Positions 46,803-54,010 of a DNA stretch of 64,000 nt are shown here, piece by piece (position 1 is the stretch's first letter; the number at the start of each line of letters is the position of its first letter). Location of the stretch: the NCBI GenBank assembly GCA_028277985.1, contig JANQFG010000103.1:1-64000 (forward strand), read 5' to 3'. A model generated the notes under the pieces. The model searched no databases. It saw only the letters and a program-made list of their open reading frames with translations, and had not been told where the DNA came from. The position numbers and the translations under genes were made by a program. The stretch comes from a bacterium. Lineage in GTDB: Bacteria > Desulfobacterota > DSWW01.

Positions 46803-47516
46803 ATGAACGATCCGGCTCTTGCCCAGCGCGCCTACACAACGATCATGGAGCATTTCGTCGAGCACGGCAGAGGCCCGCACTACACCGAGCTTTCGGTCCT
46901 GCTCGGGATTTCGACGGAGGAGGCCCGACAGGCTCAGACCGACGCCGTCGAGGGCTCGAAGATCGGCTGCTGGTTGAGTCCCCTCACCGATTATATCGGC
47001 TCGTGGGCACCCTTCTCCAACCTGCCGACCCAGTACCTGATCAGCGTCGACGGGGTGCAGAAGTGGTACGGTCAGTGAGGACTCGAGTCGCTGGCCGTGC
47101 GCTGGCTCTTCCCGGGACGTGAGGTTCGCCTCGACACGCGAGACCTCGCCACTGCCGAACCGATCATGCTCCGGTTCCGAGACGAGGAAATCCTCGAGGT
47201 CTCGCCGGATACCGTGGTCGGCCATATCAACATACCGATGCCGAAGTGGGGTGAAGAAGAATCGCCCTTCAACTGAGAACGGATGAACCTCTTCCGGTCG
47301 GAAGAGACAGTCCCCGGATGGTCCCAGACAGCCCCCGGCTCCGAGAAAGACGGTACCCTCCCCGTCCGGACCTGGGCAGCGATGTTCTCTGCTGATCTTT
47401 TCCGCAAACGTCTCGACCCGGACTACTTTTCGAAGGTACCCGAGTACCTCGGCTCCATGATCGCGCTGATGGAGGAACTGGACATGAAGGGCCCCTTCTT
47501 CTTCTCGCCGCGGTGA
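46803..47516 (+). CDS. MerB (organomercurial lyase)-like selenoprotein with two selenocysteine codons
   Basis: The frame from ATG 46803 (AAAGGAGGT six bases upstream) runs 238 codons to TGA 47514-47516 if in-frame TGA at 47076-47078 (codon 92) and 47274-47276 (codon 158) are read as selenocysteine, giving 237 residues. An N-terminal winged-helix-like part (residues 1-60) has YTELSVLLGISTEEARQAQ. Next come FSNLPTQYLISVDGVQKWYGQ-U-GLESLAVRWLFPG, then INIPMPKWGEEESPFN-U-ERMNLFRSEE, and an end rich in FRKRLDPDYF. In MerB (212 residues) the catalytic Cys96 lies in C-A-L-D-T-L and Cys159 before an aromatic-rich HFF segment; here both are UGA, and Asp99 is Glu95. Family members outside this window, as I recall them, share NLFRSEE. 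The likely role is cleavage of C-Hg or another organometal bond, or a related thiol/selenol chemistry. Standard gene callers would split it into two or three false genes. Confidence 0.85.
47085..47108 (+). promoter_or_regulatory. Weak SECIS-like hairpin after the first UGA of the MerB-like gene
   Basis: GAGUC (47085-47089) and GGCUC (47104-47108) can pair with one G-U, starting six bases after the UGA at 47076-47078. The apical part holds GGCCGUGC about 15-22 bases downstream of the UGA, the distance at which bacterial SelB-binding loops occur. Pairing inside is imperfect, so this is weaker than the second site. Confidence 0.4.
47289..47306 (+). promoter_or_regulatory. Strong SECIS-like hairpin after the second UGA of the MerB-like gene
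   Basis: CUCUUCC (47289-47295) pairs perfectly with GGAAGAG (47300-47306), a 7-bp stem closed by the tetraloop GGUC at 47296-47299. The loop begins 20 bases after the UGA (47274-47276). In the E. coli fdhF SECIS a GGUCU loop starts about 18 bases after its UGA, so both loop sequence and spacing fit SelB recognition. Confidence 0.72.
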
Positions 47517-47579
47517 GGATCCAGGCTCCGGAAGCGTGAAACGGGCTTGGTTCGTTCACTGGATAGACCCGGGCAGACT

Positions 47580-49214
47580 ATGCTGCGGAATGTGAACTCA
47601 TTTCTGATAAGACTCTCGCTGTCGGCGTTCTTCGTGACTCTCCTGCTTCCACGGTTCCACCAAGTCCACGCAGGAACGGAAACCGCAGGGAATGGGGACG
47701 AAGCGGAGCGGATCCTTCATGATGCCAGAGGCTCGGGATGCAATACCCTGAGCCAACCGAGCGACCCGAATCCCACTGTTGGAGCCACCGGCATATCGAT
47801 CAACGCCGACCTGGACTGGGCAGACTCCAGCAACGCGGATTCCTACGATGTGTATCTCGGAACGGATCCCACACCCGATCCGGGAGAATTCAAGGGTAAC
47901 ACCGCCACCAGCAACTGGGCTCTACCGCCCTTGAGCTACGATACCCATTACTACTGGAGAGTCCTCGCCAGGGCCGATTGCGGCAACACGCTCTGGGGGC
48001 CGACATGGGACTTCACTACCGAGAGCGAACCCTGCCAGACGCCGGGCCCGCCCGCCGGCCCGAATCCCGCCGAGGGAGCGACAGACGTTTCGGTTACCAC
48101 CGATCTGAATTGGGCAAGCTCGGGCAACGCGGATTCCTACGATGTGTATTTCGGGACGGACCCCACACCCGGTCCGGGAGATTTCCGGGGAAGTACCTCC
48201 GACAGTAACTGGGCTCTGCCGACCTTGCACTACAGCACTCAATACTATTGGAGGATCGTCGCAAAGAACGATTGCGGCAATTCATATGAAGGGCCGACCT
48301 GGGAGTTCACCACGCGCAGCGACCCCTGCCCCGCGATAGGCGCCACCGGCAGCCCAAATCCAACCAACGGCGAAACCGGTGTATCGGTTACCGCCGACCT
48401 GAGCTGGGCGAGCTCGAGCAACGCGGATCGGTACGATGTGTATTTCGGGACGGATTCCACGCCCGATGCAGGGGAATGGCTGGGCAACACCGCCGGCAGC
48501 GACTGGTCTCTGCCAACACTGGACCATAGTACCATCTATTATTGGAAGATCGTCGCGAAGAACGATTGCGGCAATTCAAACGAGGGCCCAACCTGGGAGT
48601 TCACTACGAGAGGCGAGCCCTGCCCCACGGTGGGCGCGCCCGGCGGCCCGCATCCCCTCGACGGAGCCACAGGTGTCTCGATTGACACCGACCTGGACTG
48701 GGCGATCTCCAGCAATGCGGATTATTACGATGTGTACTTCGGGACCGATCCCGAGCTCGATCATGGGGACTTCGCCGGGAACACGGCCGTTAGCGACTGG
48801 ACTCCGCCGACCCTGGAACAGAGCACCCAGTATTACTGGAAGATCGTGGCGAAGAACGATTGCGGCGATTCATATGAGGGACCTACCTGGGACTTTGTCA
48901 CGCAGGGGCCCAGTCTTGTATTGTTAGAACCACCCAACCTTTCAAACCTGCCCGGACCACCGACTTTCCAATGGGCCCCCGGATCTTATAACTGGTTCGC
49001 ATTCTACTGCGTCTTCTCCTACGAGGGATTCGGATATCTCGGCCATACCTTCTGGCTTACGGACGCAGCCTTCGCCATGCCGGAGAACTGGTGGAACATG
49101 CTCGACCCGAATCAGTCTCAGTATTGGGCCGTTTTGGGGGTCAATTTCACCACGGGGCAATGGGAGGTCGCGGGATTTTCGATCTTCAACAAGATCGATC
49201 CTCAAGCCCCTTGA
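47580..49214 (+). CDS. Secreted protein with four fibronectin-III-like tandem repeats
   Basis: A 544-residue exported protein. The ATG at 47580 gives a signal peptide MLRNVNSFLIRLSLSAFFVTLLLP with a cleavage site near VHA-GT; an in-frame TTG at 47547 is less likely. Residues 54-445 are four beta-sandwich repeats of exactly 98 residues. Each starts with Cys-Pro/Gln-like CxxxGxxxGPNP, and contains DLDWASSSNADSYDVYFGTDP, then TQYYWKIVAKNDCGNSYEGPTWEFTT, which resembles fibronectin type III or related surface modules. Each repeat has two cysteines that could pair. The last 100 residues form a different aromatic-rich domain (FQWAPGSYNWFAFYCVFSYEGFGYLGHTFW). No enzymatic motif is visible. It is probably an adhesin or binding protein. 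It follows the selenoprotein gene by 63 bases on the same strand. Confidence 0.78.
   Translation: MLRNVNSFLIRLSLSAFFVTLLLPRFHQVHAGTETAGNGDEAERILHDARGSGCNTLSQPSDPNPTVGATGISINADLDWADSSNADSYDVYLGTDPTPDPGEFKGNTATSNWALPPLSYDTHYYWRVLARADCGNTLWGPTWDFTTESEPCQTPGPPAGPNPAEGATDVSVTTDLNWASSGNADSYDVYFGTDPTPGPGDFRGSTSDSNWALPTLHYSTQYYWRIVAKNDCGNSYEGPTWEFTTRSDPCPAIGATGSPNPTNGETGVSVTADLSWASSSNADRYDVYFGTDSTPDAGEWLGNTAGSDWSLPTLDHSTIYYWKIVAKNDCGNSNEGPTWEFTTRGEPCPTVGAPGGPHPLDGATGVSIDTDLDWAISSNADYYDVYFGTDPELDHGDFAGNTAVSDWTPPTLEQSTQYYWKIVAKNDCGDSYEGPTWDFVTQGPSLVLLEPPNLSNLPGPPTFQWAPGSYNWFAFYCVFSYEGFGYLGHTFWLTDAAFAMPENWWNMLDPNQSQYWAVLGVNFTTGQWEVAGFSIFNKIDPQAP
47739..48914 (+). repeat. Four tandem 294-bp repeats inside the fibronectin-III-like gene
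   Basis: Repeat units start at the TGC codons at 47739, 48033, 48327 and 48621, an exact period of 294 bases (98 codons). The nucleotide stretch around AACGCGGATTCCTACGATGT is nearly unchanged between units, so recent duplication or gene conversion is likely. Confidence 0.85.
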
Positions 49215-49246
49215 ACATCGGTCGCTTTTCCGCATTGATCCAGGCC

Positions 49247-50062
49247 TTAATCATCCGAAGGTGAAGACATCCGTTTTACCAGCTCGATGAATTGCTCGAC
49301 TCGGGCGTCGCGCTCCGCCTCGATGTCGTTTGCAGCTCTCTTGTTGTAAGGTTCAAGGTCATCCGGCACGTACCAGTGGAGCTTTCCGGTCTGGTCGTGG
49401 TAAGCGGCCCAGACCACTTCCGCCACGGCTTCGGCGGGTAGCAGGCGCCACGGACCCTCTTTCGGAAGATTGCTCGCGTATTGCTCGTCCATCATGCCGG
49501 TTTCAATGTGCCCGGGCAGTGTATCAGCGGCCCGGGAATCGATGAGGACAAACTCGACCGACAAGGCCTCGGTCAGCCCCTTGACGGCATGCTTGGACGT
49601 GGAGTAAGCGGCCAGACCGGCCGCACCGTAAATCGCCGAGGATGACGATGTGGTGAAGCAGAGTGAATTCGGTGTCTTCTTGAGCAGTGGATATGCGAGG
49701 TGAATGCCGTTGATGGTGCCCATCAGGTTCACTTGAATGATTCTCGAGATATCCTCGAAGTCCATGTCTCCAAAGAGACCCCCCTTGACGATCCCCGCGT
49801 TGTTATAGAGCAGATCCAGCCTGCCGCCGGCTTTGTCGTCGAACTCCGTCAGAACCGATTGGTAGGCGGCCCGGTCCGTGACATCCAATTGCGAGAAGTG
49901 GCAGTTCTCCTCCCCGATCTCTGATGCCAGCTCTTCGAGCCCGTTCTCGTTTATATCGTAGATCCCGACGAACCAGCCTTTGCCGGCAAAGAGTCTGGCC
50001 GTCGCACGACCCATGCCGCTCGAGGCCCCTGTGACGAAGATGGACTTGCGATCGCTTTTCAC
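49247..50062 (-). CDS. Short-chain dehydrogenase/reductase (classical SDR)
   Basis: A 271-residue SDR. The cofactor motif TGxxxGxG is FVTGASSGMGRATARLF at residues 9-25, NNAG is in LLYNNAGIVKGG, and the catalytic Tyr-Lys pair is in LAAYSTSKHAVKGLTEALSVEF near 155, with a Ser string (FTTSSSSA) just before supplying the catalytic serine. An Asp after the second strand (IYDINENG) suggests NAD(H) rather than NADP(H). The final 40 residues (PWRLLPAEAVAEVVWAAYHDQ) are the usual substrate-lid region. It is the last gene of a probable operon with the SDR, Fe-S and FAD genes upstream. The substrate is unknown. Confidence 0.86.
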   Translation of the reverse strand: MKSDRKSIFVTGASSGMGRATARLFAGKGWFVGIYDINENGLEELASEIGEENCHFSQLDVTDRAAYQSVLTEFDDKAGGRLDLLYNNAGIVKGGLFGDMDFEDISRIIQVNLMGTINGIHLAYPLLKKTPNSLCFTTSSSSAIYGAAGLAAYSTSKHAVKGLTEALSVEFVLIDSRAADTLPGHIETGMMDEQYASNLPKEGPWRLLPAEAVAEVVWAAYHDQTGKLHWYVPDDLEPYNKRAANDIEAERDARVEQFIELVKRMSSPSDD

Positions 50063-50104
50063 GGTACTTTCCTCCTGCCCGCCTGTGAGCGTCGGAGCGA
50101 CAGG

Positions 50105-50959
50105 CTAGATACCTATCATACGTGAGACAAAACGATCCTGGATGCGGTCGGGCAGAAACATGGCCGCAATCCTTTGCAGTTTTGCATCCAATCCAACGAA
50201 GTAACAAGCCCTTGGTCTGTTCTTCGTGAGCGCCTTGGCAACGACGTCTCCAACGGCTTCGGGCGGAATCCCCCTGCCTCCGGTCTTCTCGGCAGCCCTT
50301 CTCAGTGCATCCATTTCTCGACCGTAGCCTTCGAGAACTTCCTGGGAGAGATGATCGGTCTGTTCATCGATCTTCTTCCATATCTCTGTCTTGATGCTTC
50401 CCGGCACCACCAACGAAACATGGATGCCCGAGGGCAACAGCTCCCTTCGAAGCGTAGTGGTAAGGGCATGCAAGGCCGCCTTCGATGCGTTGTAAGGGGC
50501 CCCGAATGGAACGGGCATGATCCCTCCTATAGAGCCGACATTCACGATTCGACCTCTCCCCTTTCGTATCAGGGGGAGAAACCTCTGGATGACCGTGATA
50601 TGCCCGACCAGATTGACCTCGAGGCCCTTTCTGACCTCGTCGAGTGAAAAGAACTCGAGAGGCCCTTCCAGAGGAATTCCGGCGTTGTTCACCAGGCCCG
50701 ACAGTCCTTCTTCTCCAACGGATTCGGATATCGTTTCAAATGCTCTGTCTATGGATTCCGTCTCATTCAGGTCAACGATGACCGGGGTGAGATATTCTGA
50801 TGATTCGCGCCTCAAGGCCTCACCATCTCTCTGTCTTCTCACGCCGGCAAAGACCACGAAGCCCATTTTGTCGAGACAGAGGGCCGTCGCCTTTCCGATT
50901 CCCGTGGAAGTTCCGGTGATGAGCACGGCTCCTCTGTTTGTCATATCATCTACGGCCAT
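50105..50959 (-). CDS. Short-chain dehydrogenase/reductase (classical SDR)
   Basis: A 284-residue SDR with the motif LITGTSTGIGKATALCL at residues 13-29, an Arg pair after strand 2 (GVRRQRDG) that would favour NADP(H), NNAG in LVNNAGIPLEG, and catalytic YNASKAALHALTTTLRREL near 160. The C-terminus (VGLDAKLQRIAAMFLPDRIQDRFVSRMIGI) is longer and hydrophobic and could touch the membrane. It lies 42 bases before the second SDR and 33 bases after the Fe-S subunit gene on the same strand, so it likely acts in the same pathway, reducing or oxidising an alcohol/carbonyl related to the oxidase substrate. Confidence 0.86.
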   Translation of the reverse strand: MAVDDMTNRGAVLITGTSTGIGKATALCLDKMGFVVFAGVRRQRDGEALRRESSEYLTPVIVDLNETESIDRAFETISESVGEEGLSGLVNNAGIPLEGPLEFFSLDEVRKGLEVNLVGHITVIQRFLPLIRKGRGRIVNVGSIGGIMPVPFGAPYNASKAALHALTTTLRRELLPSGIHVSLVVPGSIKTEIWKKIDEQTDHLSQEVLEGYGREMDALRRAAEKTGGRGIPPEAVGDVVAKALTKNRPRACYFVGLDAKLQRIAAMFLPDRIQDRFVSRMIGI

Positions 50960-50992
50960 GGTGGAACACTCCTGAATCGCGGAGAAAGATCT

Positions 50993-52195
50993 CTAGAACT
51001 CGACTCCCATTGCCTCAGCCATCAGAACCGGCAAATCATATACATGCAGGTCCATCTTCTCTCTCGCTACGGATGTGCTCATATGCTGGAAGCAGGTTGT
51101 ACACGCCGTCACGATCGTATTTGCCGCAGCCTTTCCTTCCAGCAACCGTTCCTTTGCCACAACGGCTCCGAAATCCGGATAGCAGCTGGAGCTTATCTTT
51201 GCACCTGACCCGCAGCAACAGGACCAGTTCGAGTATCTCTCCATTTCATTCAGCTCGATGCCCGGTATGTTTCGGAGGACCTCTCGGGGGGCATCGTAGA
51301 TCTTGCCGTGCCTTCCCAGGAAACAGGGGTCGTGATAAGTCACGGTCTTCTTCATCTTCCTTCCCGGCTTCAGCTTCCCTTGATCCATGAGCTGGGCCAG
51401 GAGCTCGGCAACGTGCACGACCTCGAAAGGCAGATCCCCAAAGACCATCGGGTAATCTTTCTTCCAGGCCTGGTAGCAGTGGGCGCAGGACAGGATAACC
51501 CGTTTTGCACCGGCTCTCTTCATGGTTTTGATATTCTCCCGAGCCAGCTTTTCGAAGAGCTCTCTGTTGCCTCCCTGTTTTGCTGCAAATCCGCAGCATC
51601 TTTCCTCTCTCCCCAGGTGCGCCAAATCCAGGCCTGCCGCCTTCAAGACGGCGGCCGTTGCTCGAGCCGTCTGTGGTTTTCGAAACCGGGCATTGCAGCC
51701 GGCAAAATAGATATCTTCGCCCTTCCTGGGGATCTCCCCGAGGATTTCCGGGGCCTTTTTCGCCCCCATGATATTGCCGAAGGCTTCCATATTCTTTTCC
51801 ATCTCATCCAGGGCTTCGGGCCGCCGTGCCCCGCTTCGGACGACTTCCTCCCTCAGTGCCAGGATTGCATAGAGAGGTTGATGGGTCCGGCAGATTTCGT
51901 TGCAGACACTGCACGAAGTGCACGTGTAGGCAACCTTGATCAGATCCTCGTTGATTTCCGTCCTTCCGAGGAAAACGAGTGCAGCCAGGGTCAGCCTGCC
52001 GACCCCTGTGTAGGCTCGAAACCGGTAGTGTTCAAAGGAAGGGCATTTGCGCAAGGGTGACGACCATTCGTGGGGTGGGAGTTCCCTCCAGTTGTGGGGC
52101 ACGATCGGTCCCCGGGCATAGCAGGCTCCGCAATTCAGGCACAGATCCAGGGATTCCTTGAACTCTTCCAGGGTCCATCGGCTGTAATCGGTCAT
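50993..52195 (-). CDS. Iron-sulfur oxidoreductase subunit with CCG domains (GlcF/LldE/HdrD-like)
   Basis: A 400-residue protein. The N-terminal ferredoxin-like part has CLNCGACYARG and CTSCSVCNEICRTHQ, giving cysteines for [4Fe-4S] clusters. The remainder is two cysteine-rich (CCG) domains: one with REERCCGFAAKQGG and ILSCAHCYQAWKKD, the other with TYHDPCFLGRHGKIYDAPREVL and NWSCCCGSGAKIS. Such proteins pair with FAD-linked oxidases (glycolate oxidase, D-lactate dehydrogenase) or with heterodisulfide reductase and pass electrons to quinones or carriers. It starts 12 bases after the FAD-subunit stop, so the two probably form one complex. Confidence 0.86.
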   Translation of the reverse strand: MTDYSRWTLEEFKESLDLCLNCGACYARGPIVPHNWRELPPHEWSSPLRKCPSFEHYRFRAYTGVGRLTLAALVFLGRTEINEDLIKVAYTCTSCSVCNEICRTHQPLYAILALREEVVRSGARRPEALDEMEKNMEAFGNIMGAKKAPEILGEIPRKGEDIYFAGCNARFRKPQTARATAAVLKAAGLDLAHLGREERCCGFAAKQGGNRELFEKLARENIKTMKRAGAKRVILSCAHCYQAWKKDYPMVFGDLPFEVVHVAELLAQLMDQGKLKPGRKMKKTVTYHDPCFLGRHGKIYDAPREVLRNIPGIELNEMERYSNWSCCCGSGAKISSSCYPDFGAVVAKERLLEGKAAANTIVTACTTCFQHMSTSVAREKMDLHVYDLPVLMAEAMGVEF

Positions 52196-52207
52196 TTGTC
52201 GGCCCTT

Positions 52208-53653
52208 CTACGAGAATGTCCCGGGGCTCAGGATGTCGTTCGGATCCAAGAGGCTCTTGATCTTCTTCAGCAGGTCATGGGCGCCCTGCTGATTTTCCCA
52301 TGCATAGGCGGGGATCACAGGGGGGAAGTGCTGCTGATGCGTCCCACCGCTCTTTCCGAACCAATCCCTGAACTCGTCTCTGCACTTGTAGATCTGTTCG
52401 ACCCAATAGGCATCCCTTGTGTTGATGAAGGCCCAGGTCTGCGAACACATCACCTGTGATTTCATGGGGAAACCGTCATAAACAGTGAGCCGAGGGAGTC
52501 CCCAGATTCCATGCTTCTTGCCGATCTCCCTGATCTTGTCATAGACCTCTGGGAAACGAGAGATGGGGTAGTTGATGCTGTCATAGATATACATGTAGTT
52601 GCCCTTCGAATGCTCCATGATCGCCGAAGACATCTCCACGGCAATCGGATGGCTGGCAGGGCAGAAGAAGGTCGGCCAGGCCTCGAAGAAGGTGTCCGCG
52701 ATACCCGGCAGAAAGGAGCCGTTGTTTTTTGTGCATATCTCCTGGATGGTATTTTCTTTCGCCTTCAGTTCCTCCTCGCTCTCCCCGTTGGCCGTAAAGG
52801 CGACGATGAAATACGCCTCCTTCGGCAGCATGGACTCACCGGTCAGAATCTCAAATCCTGCGAATTTCCACTTGTCATTGATATGGACATCGAACAATTC
52901 GAGGGCAGTCGTTTCCATCAGCACCCGGGCAACCTCTTCGATCCTGTCCTCGGGCCAGCAATACGCATGAAAACCCCAGTTTGGGGGCCTGTGCAGACAT
53001 CGATAAGCTACCTTTGTGACGATCCCATATGCCCCGTTGGACTGTGTAAACAAGCCGACGAGATCCGGCCCGTGGATGTATCGATAAAACGGTCCGAAAC
53101 GAGTATCCGCATAGGCCATGGATCCCACCGTTACGATCTCGCCGGTGGGAAGGACCACTTCAAAACCTTCCACGAGGTCTATGTTCCTCCCGTACCGGGT
53201 CTTGCCGAATGCATTCACGGGTGTTATGGCCGAGGCGGCCACGTTGGGCCCGGGACCGTATTCCGTCGTAGGAAGCATCATTCCCTTCTTGAACACTTCC
53301 TGGGAAAGCTTGAAGAAGCTGCACCCTGCTTCGGTTACGGCCTTCATGTCCTCGGTGTCAATCAGGATGATTTCATCCATATGGGTCAGATCGAGCAGGA
53401 TCCCCCCGTGCAAAGGCCCTCCGTGTCCGGTGCCGCCCGCGCAACCCTTGGGTGTAATCGGAACCCCGTAATGGTTTGCCAGTTTTACGATATCGGATAC
53501 CTGCAGGGTGGTTTCCGCCATGACGACAATGTCCGGCTTTGTCATCCAATCCAAACTCAGAAAGCAGCTGTAGGCATAACTCTGGCAGATGGCTTCTGAG
53601 GTCGAGACATTCTCCGGGCCTACGATTTCCTTGAGCTTCGCGATGATTTCCAT
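52208..53653 (-). CDS. FAD-binding oxidase subunit (GlcD/D-lactate dehydrogenase-like, VAO family)
   Basis: A 481-residue flavoprotein of the vanillyl-alcohol-oxidase/PCMH fold. The FAD-binding half has the alternating beta pattern DIVVMAETTLQVSDIVKLANHY, then ITPKGCAGGTGHGGPLHGGILLDLTHMD and TEYGPGPNVAASAITPVNAFGKTRYGRNIDLVEGFEVVLPTGEIV. The C-terminal half is the substrate cap with WPEDRIEEVARVLM. It oxidises a 2-hydroxy acid or similar alcohol and hands electrons to the Fe-S subunit encoded next. ATG at 53653 with GGAG nine bases upstream is chosen; the longer open frame (to 53821) lacks domain sequence. It heads the four-gene operon that continues to 49247. Confidence 0.85.
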   Translation of the reverse strand: MEIIAKLKEIVGPENVSTSEAICQSYAYSCFLSLDWMTKPDIVVMAETTLQVSDIVKLANHYGVPITPKGCAGGTGHGGPLHGGILLDLTHMDEIILIDTEDMKAVTEAGCSFFKLSQEVFKKGMMLPTTEYGPGPNVAASAITPVNAFGKTRYGRNIDLVEGFEVVLPTGEIVTVGSMAYADTRFGPFYRYIHGPDLVGLFTQSNGAYGIVTKVAYRCLHRPPNWGFHAYCWPEDRIEEVARVLMETTALELFDVHINDKWKFAGFEILTGESMLPKEAYFIVAFTANGESEEELKAKENTIQEICTKNNGSFLPGIADTFFEAWPTFFCPASHPIAVEMSSAIMEHSKGNYMYIYDSINYPISRFPEVYDKIREIGKKHGIWGLPRLTVYDGFPMKSQVMCSQTWAFINTRDAYWVEQIYKCRDEFRDWFGKSGGTHQQHFPPVIPAYAWENQQGAHDLLKKIKSLLDPNDILSPGTFS

Positions 53654-53845
53654 CGGGTCATCTCCACGGAAGAACTTGTCCAGGGAATGGGGGCTCTTGC
53701 GGCCACTAGGTGCATGATTCGAATCGGGTCTCGGATGAGAACAGGATACTGGCGACGCAGGTGTGAGTCCAGAAGACGGTGACGAGAGAAGCAGACGGAG
53801 TCGATGCGCTCTTCCTCGCAATCATCCATACCTGAGGGAAGAGGA

Positions 53846-53875
53846 AAGGGGTCAAGCACGAATGCCTGACCCCTT
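53846..53875. repeat. Short inverted repeat, REP-like
   Basis: A perfect 9-bp dyad AAGGGGTCA (53846-53854) and TGACCCCTT (53867-53875) with a 12-base loop. It lies between the FAD-oxidase gene and the tRNA-like fragment. The motif TGACCCC with a loop is common in repetitive extragenic elements of Desulfobacterota, from memory. A related half-site GGGGTCAGG occurs near 39343. Confidence 0.45.
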
Positions 53876-53883
53876 GAAAGGAA

Positions 53884-53925
53884 TGGCTCCCCGGGGCGGA
53901 CTGGAACCGCCGACCCTGTGGTGAA
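53884..53925 (-). pseudogene. 3' half of a tRNA-Asn-like gene, degraded
   Basis: Read on the minus strand from 53925, the 42 bases end GGGTCGGCGGTTCCAGTCCGCC followed by CCGGGGAGCCA. The T-arm is intact (GGCGG/CCGCC around TTCCAGT) and the acceptor strand CCGGGGA, discriminator G and CCA are exact. As I remember bacterial tRNA-Asn, this is its 3' half with a few changes, for instance TTCACCAC for TTAACCAC. No matching 5' half, D-arm or anticodon arm precedes it. It is probably an attachment-site scar. Confidence 0.55.
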
Positions 53926-54010
53926 TAGGCGACGAACACGGGAGCCGGCAAGACCCTGAAATCCTGAGTCTTTTCAGCAATGCCGGATTGGGATAACCTG
54001 AAGACCGGGA

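Noticed and set aside
46803..47078. Treating the first part of the MerB-like gene as a short complete gene, and 47283-47516 as a second one
   Set aside because: Both pieces lie in the same frame, joined only by UGA codons, and the pieces together match one MerB-family protein. Splitting loses both catalytic positions.
47076..47276. A decayed MerB pseudogene with two nonsense mutations
   Set aside because: Stops fall exactly at the two catalytic Cys positions, both are TGA, no frameshift or other defect exists, and a SECIS-like hairpin follows the second one.
53884..53946. A complete tRNA gene with acceptor stem GGCTCCC/GGGAGCC
   Set aside because: The total length would be only 63 bases, no D-arm or valid anticodon stem forms, and the T-arm would not adjoin the acceptor. 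It is better explained as the 3' half of tRNA-Asn.
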